From: Flavitalea plasmicola | Lineage (GTDB): Bacteria > Bacteroidota > Bacteroidia > Chitinophagales > Chitinophagaceae | Length of the DNA stretch: 64,000 nucleotides | Direction of reading: 5' to 3' | Assembly (NCBI RefSeq): GCF_030546645.1 | Contig: NZ_JAUOTO010000002.1 | Coordinates: 744,001-808,000, forward strand | Part shown: positions 16,770 to 26,000 of the stretch, piece after piece | Position numbering within the stretch: the first letter of the stretch is position 1 | Layout of the letters: each line of letters starts with the position of its first letter | Notes under the pieces: generated by a model | Databases searched by the model: none | Told to the model about the DNA's origin: nothing | Seen by the model: the letters and a program-made list of their open reading frames with translations, nothing else | Position numbers and translations under genes: made by a program

Positions 16770-17397
16770 CCTTCTCCGTATCCTCCATAAAATGCTTGAA
16801 GCCTTCGATATCTTTTTCTATCATGTTCTTGAATACAGGGGTCAGCAGACGGGACAGTCTTTCACCTAGGACGCCCATGGGGGCGCGGTAGGATATCATG
16901 ACGTCGATGCGGGTACCACCAGCCGGCGTGTCGGAGAAATTGATCTTTCCTGTATTTTCAACACTGGCGCCCTGAGTCGACTGCCAGGATATTTCAGCAT
17001 TCTCAACGTCTTTTATGATCTCCGCCTCCCATCGCACGTCGCCCAATCCGCCGGGTATCTTTACTTTCCAGGCAGAGATGGTATCACTCAGCTCGTCTAC
17101 GCTTTCCAGGTGTTTCATGAACAAAGGAAGGTTTTCCAGCCTGCGCCAGAAAGCGTAGACCTCTTCTCTCGGGCTGTTCACCGTCACCTGTGTCCGGACA
17201 TTGACGTTGCTGGGGCGATGGTCACGCCCGCCTTCACGGAGCGTTGCGGAAACGGGGCATTTCCCGGAAATGGCCCTGTACAGCAGGTAGCCTCCCGCAG
17301 CCAGCAGCAGGCTTTCTTTTTTATGCTTGCGGCTGACAAAATAAAGTAACAGGGATCCGCCTATGGCAGAGATCGTTCTTTCCGTCTTTCCTAACAT
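16753..17397 (-). CDS. Membrane-anchored SRPBCC (START-like) protein
   Basis: The 214-residue product starts at the ATG 17397. Residues 1-50 resemble the small two-helix YgaP-like membrane domain (ISAIGGSLLLYFVS and LLLAAGGYLLYRA). Residues 68-205 form an SRPBCC/polyketide-cyclase fold starting VTVNSPREEVYAFWRRLENL and ending in a long C-terminal helix. Such proteins bind hydrophobic ligands; several Bacteroidota homologues have the same fusion. The 3' end overlaps KTSC in convergent orientation. Confidence 0.85.
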   Translation of the reverse strand: MLGKTERTISAIGGSLLLYFVSRKHKKESLLLAAGGYLLYRAISGKCPVSATLREGGRDHRPSNVNVRTQVTVNSPREEVYAFWRRLENLPLFMKHLESVDELSDTISAWKVKIPGGLGDVRWEAEIIKDVENAEISWQSTQGASVENTGKINFSDTPAGGTRIDVMISYRAPMGVLGERLSRLLTPVFKNMIEKDIEGFKHFMEDTEKVNQSF

Positions 17398-17476
17398 AAA
17401 CAAGAATTTAGATCATACCTGCAATTAACAAGCCAGGGGGTTGCCAATTGCTAAATAAATTAGTATATTGCAACAA

Positions 17477-19528
17477 ATGAAGCATACCAGGCAATTATCG
17501 ACGCATTCCAGGGTAGTAAAGGAGCTGCTCACCCGCTATAAGGACACTTTTACGGCATTTTGCGAGCTCCTGAACAACTCTTTACAGGCGAAGGCCACCC
17601 GGATCGACCTTACCATCGATTATACGGGCAATGGGATCCAGAAGGCCCCCATGACCCGTATAGAACTGACGGACAATGGCATGGGAGTAGCCGCTTCGGA
17701 ATTTGAAGACAAGATCCTGCTGATAGGCACCAATGTGAAGAAGGACGGCCAGGGCGTCGGACGTTTCGGTGCGCTGCAGATCGGCGAAAAAATGACCATT
17801 GATACCGTGGCCTTCGACCCCGTGGGCGCCCATTATACGCGGCTTCATTTTCCCCTGGACTCCTCCACTATCTCCTCTACCCTGTCCAAGGTCAACCTGG
17901 AATATGATGTGGAAGTAATGAAGAAAAAGGCGAATTCCTACTACAAGGTCACGATCGAAAAGCTGCATCACAACAGGCAGGGGAAAATACCGTTGCGGAA
18001 CAGGATCTCGGAAAAGTTCAGCAGCGACGCCATACAGCAATCCATCTTCGAGAAATATCCCTTACAGATCTTCCACCGCGAGGTGCAGTTCACCGTCAAC
18101 GGCGCTGTTCTGGACCCTTCAGATTTCGTCATCGGCACGCCCGCGCTGAAAAAAACAATGTATGTCGACCTGAAGGGTACCGAGCATGCTTTCGATATCC
18201 ATTTCTACCAGGTGAAGAGCGCGCTGCATAAGGTGAAGATCTTTTTCTACATCGATCATGCCGGCATCAAGTCGGTGGCGCATGAGTTTACCTATTCGTC
18301 CGATTGGTATACGCCCGATCTGGGGACCTGGTTCATCTATCTGGACTCTTCCTTTTTCAATTCCGGTCTGTTCCGCAATATCGACCTGGACTCGCTGGGA
18401 GATGAGGAGATCAGGAATCTAAAGGAGTTTATAAAGGATACGGTGAACGATTTTTTCAAGGCCAATAATAAACGTTTTGAAAAATTCATCGCCGGGCTGG
18501 AGAAGGACAGCGCCTACCCTGCATCATTCGATTCTCCTATTGCCCAATCCAGGGAATTGTTGTTCCAGAAGATCGCCTACATCGTGGAAGACGACTACAA
18601 GCTGCTGGACCAGAAGAATGAAAAGATCAGGGGGCTCTTTTATTCCCTGATCGATAAAGCGCTGGCCAATGGGCATGTGGAAGAAGTGTTTGCGAAAGTG
18701 GCGGGCCTTTCGGACGTTAATATGCAGAAATTCCACCAGCTGCTGCAACAGACGGAACTGGAGAACATCATTGCTTTTTCCAGTGCCGTCGCAGCCAAGC
18801 TGTCGTTCATCGACTTCCTGTACGAGCTGACCTATGGCGATGTCGCCGGGGTCCTGCTGGAAAGAAGCCAGCTGCATAAGATCATTGAAAGAGAGCTCTG
18901 GCTCTTTGGCGAAGCGTACAATGGTTGTCCTCACCTGTGGTCCGACAGGAAGATCGGTAATATCCTGGAGGAGCTGAGGAATAAGTACCTCAACTACCAG
19001 CCTTCGAAAGAGGACGAGAACCTTGTCCCGGACGTGGAGGGCCTGGATAACATAACAGACCTGTTCTTCTTCAACGAGAAAGTGCTGGATAACGAGGACA
19101 GGGAGATCATGGTGGTAGAGCTGAAGTCTCCCCGATGCGCCATCGGAAAAAAGGAACTGCAGCAAATAGACGAGTATGCTTTTACAGTGGAGAACTATCC
19201 CGGGCTTCCCCGGGAAAACACCCGGTATAAATTTATCCTGGTCTCTTCCCGGCTGACGCCGTACACGAAGTCCAAGATGAAGTCCAGCAGGGAGAAATAT
19301 AAAGTTCCTTTCCTGTATGACCGCAAGGCGGAAAAGAACATCGAGGTCTGGGTGGTGGAATGGGGAGAGCTGATAGAGCTGAACAAACGAAAATTAGGCT
19401 ATCTTTCTTCCAGGCTGGAAGTGAAGAACAGGAGCGTGAAGGAGAAGTTCGAAGCGGAATACGGAAATATCATCAACGAAAAGGTCGCTGCAAGACTCAC
19501 GAGGAATAAAAGCTCACTCACCGTCTGA
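17477..19528 (+). CDS. GHKL ATPase with C-terminal PD-(D/E)xK-like nuclease signature
   Basis: From the ATG at 17477 the product has 683 residues. The N-terminus is a GHKL (Hsp90/MutL/MORC-type) ATPase: N-box ELLNNSLQA with Glu30 and Asn34, G1 box DNGMG with Asp66, and a glycine lid GQGVGRFGA near 92-100. A transducer-like region and a helical middle follow. Residues 480-640 fit a restriction-type nuclease core: LWLFGEAYN near 477, Asp528 in ITDLFFF, Glu548 and Lys550 in VVELKS, and QQIDEYA (562-568). Fusions of GHKL ATPases with such nucleases are known in restriction-like and MORC-related prokaryotic proteins. An anti-phage or DNA-processing role is plausible but not shown. It stands alone between convergent and divergent housekeeping genes. 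Confidence 0.72.
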   Translation: MKHTRQLSTHSRVVKELLTRYKDTFTAFCELLNNSLQAKATRIDLTIDYTGNGIQKAPMTRIELTDNGMGVAASEFEDKILLIGTNVKKDGQGVGRFGALQIGEKMTIDTVAFDPVGAHYTRLHFPLDSSTISSTLSKVNLEYDVEVMKKKANSYYKVTIEKLHHNRQGKIPLRNRISEKFSSDAIQQSIFEKYPLQIFHREVQFTVNGAVLDPSDFVIGTPALKKTMYVDLKGTEHAFDIHFYQVKSALHKVKIFFYIDHAGIKSVAHEFTYSSDWYTPDLGTWFIYLDSSFFNSGLFRNIDLDSLGDEEIRNLKEFIKDTVNDFFKANNKRFEKFIAGLEKDSAYPASFDSPIAQSRELLFQKIAYIVEDDYKLLDQKNEKIRGLFYSLIDKALANGHVEEVFAKVAGLSDVNMQKFHQLLQQTELENIIAFSSAVAAKLSFIDFLYELTYGDVAGVLLERSQLHKIIERELWLFGEAYNGCPHLWSDRKIGNILEELRNKYLNYQPSKEDENLVPDVEGLDNITDLFFFNEKVLDNEDREIMVVELKSPRCAIGKKELQQIDEYAFTVENYPGLPRENTRYKFILVSSRLTPYTKSKMKSSREKYKVPFLYDRKAEKNIEVWVVEWGELIELNKRKLGYLSSRLEVKNRSVKEKFEAEYGNIINEKVAARLTRNKSSLTV

Positions 19529-19544
19529 AATGGTCGTGGGGCCG

Positions 19545-19760
19545 TCAGTCATCATCGTCATTGGCATTATCCAGGCGGGCAAGCTCCCCTTCGTCCAGGT
19601 CGTCATCGGGTCCTCCCATGTCCATGTCCGGATCATTGAGGATGTCTTCATCGGCATCCCGGTGCGCCTGTAGGATCTTCTCTTTTTCATTGGAAGGCGG
19701 AGGGATGGACGCGGCCGGCTGAGGGGGTGTGCTTTGCGGCTTTTTCTTGCTCTTTGCCAT
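19545..19760 (-). CDS. Small acidic protein of unknown function
   Basis: The 71-residue product is highly polar. A basic and Pro-rich start (MAKSKKKPQ, PPQPAASIPPP) is followed by a charged helix EKEKILQAHRDADEDI and an acidic tail ending in DDDD. No membrane segment or signal is present, and it is probably disordered. The ATG at 19760, a lone gene position between convergent GHKL-ATPase and SpoIIAA-like genes, and protein-like composition favour a real gene. No function can be given. Confidence 0.6.
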   Translation of the reverse strand: MAKSKKKPQSTPPQPAASIPPPSNEKEKILQAHRDADEDILNDPDMDMGGPDDDLDEGELARLDNANDDDD

Positions 19761-19800
19761 AAAGTAGTTTTTATATACAGCAAAAAAACTATGCCAACCT

Positions 19801-20844
19801 CTACTCTTTTTGCAGCAGTCCTTCCACCAGCGCCTTCCACTGGACCTTCGAGAGGCCGATGGCTCCCAGGGTCCCTACGACCGCATTGCGGACTTTATCG
19901 GCTGTTCCCGGATGGGCCGTATTGGGCACTTCGTTACGCCCATATACGGTGGCGCTGACGCGACGATCCTCCCATTCCACGACAAAATTACTGGTGGCCG
20001 AATCTTCGAGGAAATGGGCGATGACAGCGGTGTCCTTTGTCTGCGGGTTGGCGCAGGGCCTCACCTGCAGGAGGGAAATGCCGCCGGAAGGTGAAGGAGC
20101 CGGTTGTTCGATCTTTTCTATCCGGACCCAGTCGTAGCCACGCCCTTCATCTGTGGACGGACCGGGAATATCAATACGTATATAGTCGCCTACGGCTGCC
20201 CGGCCCTTCAATGGCTCCCCCTCGTCGTCCGTCAGCTGAAAACCAGCCGATAAGGCGCCGCAATGGTCCGTCCATTCATTGACATCCAGCAGCCTTTTGG
20301 TCGCCCTTTCGAAGATGAACCGGGCATCTGTCTCTTTGCCCGCTGTGACCTGGGCCGTCGTCATGGTGGATCTGCCCTTTACCTGGGGCGGCAAAAGCTT
20401 TTCGATATGAGGCGGGATCTCGTCCTCTGAAGGCTTTTCCCCCGCGGACTGTTCTTCCGTCGCGGCCCAGCGGATAGCCTCTTCCAGCTGGGCAACGGCG
20501 AAACCTTTGTACTCGCCTGGCAGGAGAAAGCTGATATTGTCGGTGAAATTCCGGATCTTCTCTACATCGGAGATGATGGCTATTTTGCGCCAGCTGGCAA
20601 ACTGCTTCATACCCAGCCAGATATCACGGATCCAGGCTCCAATGCTAAAATTTTTTAATGGCGTGTCGACATAGAATACAAAATTCAGTTTACCTGAAAG
20701 CGTTGTATGTCGCTTCACTTCGGGAAAGATCACCTTTTCAAAATCATCCTTTGTTACCTCCCCTGTAGCCTTAAATCCCGCGACATTCGAAGGGAGGCCC
20801 GGTAATATACCGATCATATCCGCTTTTTTTAGTTGAAAAAGCAT
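19801..20844 (-). CDS. SpoIIAA-like domain fused to an unrecognised C-terminal domain
   Basis: The 347-residue product starts at ATG 20844, or perhaps at the internal ATG 20817 where family similarity begins (MIGILPGLPSNVAGFKATG). Residues 10-125 match the SpoIIAA-like/STAS-type fold, with VTKDDFEKVIFPEV and FSIGAWIRDIWLGMKQF. A linker rich in Glu and Pro (about 130-165) leads to a second domain (about 170-347) with DYIRIDIPGP and YDWVRIEKIE, which I do not recognise. It looks like a beta-rich ligand or phosphate-binding domain, but that is guesswork. It lies 28 bp upstream, in transcription order, of no other gene on its strand. Confidence 0.7.
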   Translation of the reverse strand: MLFQLKKADMIGILPGLPSNVAGFKATGEVTKDDFEKVIFPEVKRHTTLSGKLNFVFYVDTPLKNFSIGAWIRDIWLGMKQFASWRKIAIISDVEKIRNFTDNISFLLPGEYKGFAVAQLEEAIRWAATEEQSAGEKPSEDEIPPHIEKLLPPQVKGRSTMTTAQVTAGKETDARFIFERATKRLLDVNEWTDHCGALSAGFQLTDDEGEPLKGRAAVGDYIRIDIPGPSTDEGRGYDWVRIEKIEQPAPSPSGGISLLQVRPCANPQTKDTAVIAHFLEDSATSNFVVEWEDRRVSATVYGRNEVPNTAHPGTADKVRNAVVGTLGAIGLSKVQWKALVEGLLQKE

Positions 20845-20875
20845 CAAAAGTCAAGCCAGCCAAGCTGATCTGTCA

Positions 20876-22447
20876 TTACTTATACGTCGCAGCCAATTTG
20901 AGCGCTTCGTAGGTATTGACCACCCCGCCCGTGACACAGATGTCCGAAAGCTGCACCTGGCGTGGTTTGCCTTCTTCGACGATCGTCACTGTGTGGGTGG
21001 GTTTCACCGCGCTGCGAAGGATGATATCCTTCACCTGCAGCGCCGTCAGCCTGGGATAGTATTCCCGGATGAGCGCGGCCAAGCCTGTTACGACGGGGGC
21101 CGCCATGCTGGTGCCGTCATGGTTGGCATAATGGGAGCCAGGAGTCGTGGAATAGATGGCGACGCCGGGAGCGAAAACATCGACCTTCGTCTTTCCATAA
21201 TTGGAAAAAGGCGCTACCAGCGTGGAGTCGTCATCCGGTCCCGATGCGCCGACCTCGATCCAGGCGCCGGCAAGACCGCTGCTGTCTTCGTATACCCGTG
21301 TGGGGTAGTTGGTGCTCTTTTCAAGATCCTTCCCTTCGTTGCCTGCCGCGTGCACCAGCAGCACATCCTTTGATACGGCGTATTTCACGGCTTCGTCCAC
21401 GGCCTTTTTATCCCAGCTATATCCTTTCCCGAAACTCATATTGACGACCTTTGCGCCATTGTCGGCCGCATAGCGGATGGCATTGGCTACGTCCTTATCC
21501 CTTTCATCCCCATCAGGCACGGCCCGCACCGCCATGATGCGCACATGATCCGCCACACCCATGATGCCAATGGCATTATCTCTTACGGCGCCGATGATCC
21601 CGGATACATGGGTCCCGTGATCCGCATTGGGGCCCGTGACGTCGTTGTTGCCATAGTTCCGCTGCCTGCTATTGCTGTAATCATCCCCTACGATGGAACG
21701 GGGGTCGTACGAAAGATTGTACTGATATTCCTTTTGCACCTCGAAATGCTTCAGCGCCTCTCCCAGCTCACCGTCCCGGAATTTGATGTAATCGGGGTCT
21801 TTCTCCAGCTGGCTGGTCACCACCTTGCAAATTTGCGTCTCCCCGGGGTCTTTGGGAATGTATTTTTTAAAATCTTCGATGGTCGGCGTGTCCTTACCGA
21901 TGCCTGCTACCACCCTGTCCAGTACGCTTTTAAATCCCTGGATACCCTGCAGGGTACGCTGGGCATTGGTGTAAGCCTGCTCATATTCAGCCTTCATTTT
22001 GCGGTAATTCTCCCATTGGGGCCTTTCGGCCGGGGGCACCGTCGTCTCTGTCAGGCTGTCATAGCGGGGGGCATCCCGGCGAAGGATCCTCACCAGTTCC
22101 AGATTGTCGTAGTTGACATCCCCCTTGGGTCCCCCTATGAAGTTCCATCCATAAATGTCGTCCGTATAGCCATTGCGGTCATCGTCCTTTCCGTTGCCGG
22201 CCTTTTCTTTTGGGTTACTCCAGACGATGGCCTTCAGGTCCTCGTGCGCCGTATCCACGCCGCCGTCGATGACGGCCACCAGGACGGTGGTCGCTTTTTT
22301 CTTTGGCAACAGCTCCCGATAGGCCTTTTCTGTGCTGATACCGAACACACTATCTGTCTTAAGATCGAGATTTTGCCAGTTGGCTTTCTGGGCGCCGGCC
22401 TCCATACAGAGGGTGGACAGGCAAAGAAAAATGACGATTTTTTGCAT
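20876..22447 (-). CDS. Secreted subtilisin-like serine protease (S8)
   Basis: The 523-residue product has a signal peptide (cleaved near AGA-QK, about 20). A subtilase domain follows with catalytic Asp61 in VIDGGVD, His280 in DHGTHVSG and Ser447 in DGTSMAAP. The oxyanion segment is AAGNEG. The spacing between Asp and His is about 220 residues, against about 32 in subtilisin, because of a large charged helical insertion (about 85-260). The C-terminus has no T9SS sorting domain, so it is probably periplasmic or exported by another route. All catalytic residues are present. Confidence 0.93.
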   Translation of the reverse strand: MQKIVIFLCLSTLCMEAGAQKANWQNLDLKTDSVFGISTEKAYRELLPKKKATTVLVAVIDGGVDTAHEDLKAIVWSNPKEKAGNGKDDDRNGYTDDIYGWNFIGGPKGDVNYDNLELVRILRRDAPRYDSLTETTVPPAERPQWENYRKMKAEYEQAYTNAQRTLQGIQGFKSVLDRVVAGIGKDTPTIEDFKKYIPKDPGETQICKVVTSQLEKDPDYIKFRDGELGEALKHFEVQKEYQYNLSYDPRSIVGDDYSNSRQRNYGNNDVTGPNADHGTHVSGIIGAVRDNAIGIMGVADHVRIMAVRAVPDGDERDKDVANAIRYAADNGAKVVNMSFGKGYSWDKKAVDEAVKYAVSKDVLLVHAAGNEGKDLEKSTNYPTRVYEDSSGLAGAWIEVGASGPDDDSTLVAPFSNYGKTKVDVFAPGVAIYSTTPGSHYANHDGTSMAAPVVTGLAALIREYYPRLTALQVKDIILRSAVKPTHTVTIVEEGKPRQVQLSDICVTGGVVNTYEALKLAATYK

Positions 22448-22737
22448 GGACGCAAATTTAGCTTTCCCGGTCCGTATCCGGAAATCTGCTTTATAAGGGC
22501 ATTTTCGTGGTCCGGCAGGGGATCAAATCCACAGGATCCGCCTGCCATCGTACATTTACTAACGTCAAAGTACGGTCGTTATACCCCCAGCAGGCGGAAA
22601 ATATAACGTAAAATAAATATCGGTTCGGCGTAGTCCCCCCACCGTTTCCCGGTGTTTTTACTATAATAGAAACCACTTAATTCTGATCTAGGGGTAAATA
22701 CCTCCCCCCTGATCAGTCACCCTTAATGATCTCTGCC

Positions 22738-22941
22738 ATGTATAATTTTCTAAAGGTGGGCGAAGAAGTAAATTTCCAGTGCCTCCGCGACATCACGTTG
22801 ATCGTAGAAGAAGTAAATGAATTCAAAGGCAACGTCCGTTGCAAGTATTTCGATGAAAACCTGAACAGGTTCATCCAACTCACGCTTCCTGCGGAATCAC
22901 TGGTTCCCGTGAGAAAAACCAAAAGGGTGTCTCATACCTGA
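22738..22941 (+). CDS. Small YodC-like (DUF2158-type) protein
   Basis: From the ATG at 22738 the product has 67 residues, beginning MYNFLKVGEEVNFQC and continuing VRCKYFDENLNRFIQLTLP and ESLVPV. This resembles the DUF2158/YodC pattern of small beta-barrels (a VG-V start, a central C-x-F/W-F, and a hydrophobic final strand). The function of the family is not established. The stop codon lies inside a strong hairpin, so the end of the gene doubles as part of a terminator. The match is by eye only. Confidence 0.6.
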   Translation: MYNFLKVGEEVNFQCLRDITLIVEEVNEFKGNVRCKYFDENLNRFIQLTLPAESLVPVRKTKRVSHT

Positions 22942-22948
22942 GACACCC
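22925..22948 (+). terminator. Hairpin overlapping the end of the YodC-like gene
   Basis: GGGTGTCTCA pairs perfectly with TGAGACACCC across a TACC loop. The stop codon of the small gene lies in the right arm. There is no long T-run, which is common for Bacteroidota hairpins. The stem core recurs in the next hairpin at 22985-23028. Confidence 0.65.
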
Positions 22949-22954
22949 CTCCTG

Positions 22955-22971
22955 GATTGACAAAGTCAATC
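22955..22971. repeat. Small hairpin between two related terminators
   Basis: GATTGAC and GTCAATC pair around AAA. It lies between the two GGGTGTCTC hairpins and may be part of one larger folded 3' structure. Confidence 0.45.
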
Positions 22972-22984
22972 TGGACATAAATGA

Positions 22985-23028
22985 GAAAGAGGGTGTCTCG
23001 ATTTTTTACTTTTGAGACACCCTCTTTC
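22985..23028. terminator. Bidirectional hairpin with 15-bp perfect stem
   Basis: GAAAGAGGGTGTCTC and GAGACACCCTCTTTC are exact inverted copies around a 14-base loop containing a T-run. It lies between the convergent YodC-like and T9SS-protein genes, ending 4 bp from the stop of the latter, so it can serve both strands. Confidence 0.75.
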
Positions 23029-23031
23029 AGA

Positions 23032-26000
23032 TTATTTCACAATGAATCTCATCAACTTCGGTTTTTGTCCATCCTGCTGTTCCACGGACAGCAAATAGAC
23101 GCCCTTTGCAAGTCCCGATACGGGTAATGTCTGCCGGAAACCGGTGAAAGGACTATTCAGCATCAGCGTTTTTACCACCTTGCCGCTGAGGTCATAGATG
23201 AGGAATTTCACTTCCCCTGTCTTCCAGCCGCGCCCTTCCACGGCCAGCTGCTGATCGCCTGCGACCGGATTGGGGTATAGGCTTATCGACCGCTGAGGGC
23301 TGTCGCCGGCATCGATAGGAGATGCTGCGCCTGTCGCCGGCTTTCTCAGGGCCGAACCGCCCGTACCTGTCACAACGATGGTGTCCCTGGCGCTGATGGT
23401 GGCGGTGTTGTTGTCCGTCGTCTGGATATTGAAGATATAGGTGCCGTTGGTCAGTCCCGTTACGGCGGTAGTCAGCTGGTTCGGGTTTGCGATCGTGGCG
23501 CCCGACGGCCCGCTGACCTGTGTCCACTGGTATTTCGTGATGGTATACCCATAGTTCGGCTTGCCTGATGCCGACAGCAGGCTGGCCGTGGCGGTGGCCG
23601 TCAGCGTAGCGCTGCCGGAGCTGATGCTTTGCTGCGCCGGCGTCGTCAGCGTATACGGCGTAAAGTTATAGTAAGTCGTCATGGTGGGGCTGATGGCCAG
23701 GGGTGTCCGCATAGAGGGCTTCAGCACATCCAACGCATTGGGCCACGTGCCTTCCTGGCCGTTGGCAACGCCATCCCCGCCGACAAAGCTCTTGTTACGC
23801 CCCCAAAAGTAGAGGGAGTCCTTATCGTCGGTGGCATAATGATAATACACGAAGGAATTGCCCGTGAACAGCTTTTTGAACTTCGTCCCCGGCATCACCT
23901 GCACCGGTGCGCTGGTAAGCATCTCATTCTTCCCCCAATCCCAGGCATAAGGCGTCGCATACAGTTCAGTATGATTGACCTTTTCCTGGCCATTGCCGAT
24001 CTCACCCTGCACATTATCCCCCAGCCCGTAAAGGTTGCCCAGGCTGTCGATGTAATGGATCGCGCTCTCATTAGCGGAGATCTCCCTGATGGGAACGGTC
24101 ATGCCCCACAAGGACTTGCACGCCACAGGAGCCGTGTAATTCGCGGCGGAAGCAGCTAAATAATGACCGTTCTCCGCGCCCCAGGCGTAGGGATATCCCA
24201 TGGTGCTGACGGCAATATTATCCGGTACCACCGCTATGAAATAGCCCAAATGGCTGGCGGCGATGTCGGAAGCGGGACGCGGCAGGATCATTTTCACGTA
24301 GTTGCTATCCCCTTTGCCCCAGATATAGACATCTCCCGTCGTGGTCAGCGCCATCAGCGCATTGCCCGTCGCTATCCTGGTGAACTGAACACCCGGAGGC
24401 GTATGCAGTTTTTTGGGCGCGGTGATCGTCGTTCCGCTGGAACTGTAGAAGTGGTAATCATCTCCTCCCCAATACCAGATGCTGCCGTCGTTGCGGATGG
24501 ACAGGTAGGTATAGAAATATCCATAGAGGGAGACATTGCCGGTGAAGGCAGCCCCGGTGGCGTCGGTATTCACACGGGTGCAGGTGTAGGTGCCGGGATC
24601 GCTCACCCATACATAGCTCTGGTCATCCAGGATCGAGATCTGGTTGAAGCCGCAGGACACATCCACTGCCTTACGGCCGCCGAAGGTGAAGGGCATGAAC
24701 TCCACATGGCCTGACACCGTGTTATAGACAAAGCTGCGTACGCTGCTGTCGGTGTACATATAGGCGGCTTTGTATTCCGTACAGGCCACTTTGCGGACGG
24801 TGTTGCCGGCAGGAACGACGGGCGCGTTGACGGTGACCTGGACCGTTGCGGTATTCGTCTGGCTGCTGTTGTCGGTGACTTTCAGGGAGAAGACATAGGT
24901 GCCGGCGATCAACCCGGTGACGGTGGTGCTGGTAGTTGCCGGTGTGCTGATCGTTGACGTATTGGGACCGGAGACCTGGCTCCATAGATAGCCTGCCAGC
25001 GAATGACCGATGCCTGCCGTGGAGGCCGAACCGTTGAGGGTGGTCGATGTGGTCCCTGCGGCAAGCGTCTGGTTGTTGCCCGGGCGGGACACGGGTGGTC
25101 CTTTCCGGAGGTTCCACATTTGTGTCCAGGCATTCTGCGTTGTGCTCCAGACCCTTGCATTCAGCGGGAAAGGCGCATTCCAGATGAGGCTGTCGTGCAT
25201 CCCGCCGGCAATTATTTTATGGTTCCAGCGGCCAGGGATGCCGAAGGTGGTGTCTGCATGGGCGTAGGTATGATAGCCAATGGCATTAAAGCCCGGGTCC
25301 TGGTCACCGATGATGTAAAGGACGGCCAGGCCTCTGCGCAGGTTGGTATCCAGTGCCGCCGCCATACCGGCATTCGAGATCGCATTGTCATATCCTCCGT
25401 TGGCCATCGGCATAATACCCGTGATCCGTTTGCCCAGGACCGTATCCGGCTGCGGAGGGGTCGGAACATTGTTGCCCATCACGACGGACCACGTGGCGGA
25501 GCCGCCGGCGGAAAGTCCGCCCACGAAGACACAGGAGGTGTCCACCCGGTAGTTGGCATAAAGGTAAGGGATCGTATACTGCAGCTGCGGGTAGGAGTAA
25601 GATCCGCCGCAGGAAGCGCAGTGTGGACTGACGACGATGAATTTCACCGTATCGCCCGTTGCGCTGTCGATAGCGTAGGGTTTCAGGCCGTGCGCAATAA
25701 GCTCGGGCAACGAGGTCCTGGTAACCTCCGTAATATCGCTGGACGCGCCTTCTCCGGCGCCGTGCAGGAATACGTACAAAGGATACCGTTTGCTGGCATT
25801 GGCCGGCAGATTGTAATCATCCGGGTAATAAATAAGGGCCTGCGCCTGTGCATATCCGGGAGGCGCCACCGCGATGGGAATGACGGTCTGGTTGCCCACC
25901 ACCGTGCCGTTGGGCAGGGGACCGGCGGATGCGTTGACAGTGACCTGAACCGAGGCGGTATTCGTCTGGCCGATGTTGTCGGTGACCTTAAGGGAGAAGA

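Noticed and set aside
22514-22546. Sequence resembling a tRNA T-arm with an imperfect hairpin (GGCAGG and CCTGCC)
   Set aside because: The T-stem has mismatches, no acceptor or anticodon arm can be built, and the hairpin lacks a T-run. At most it is a degenerate relic.
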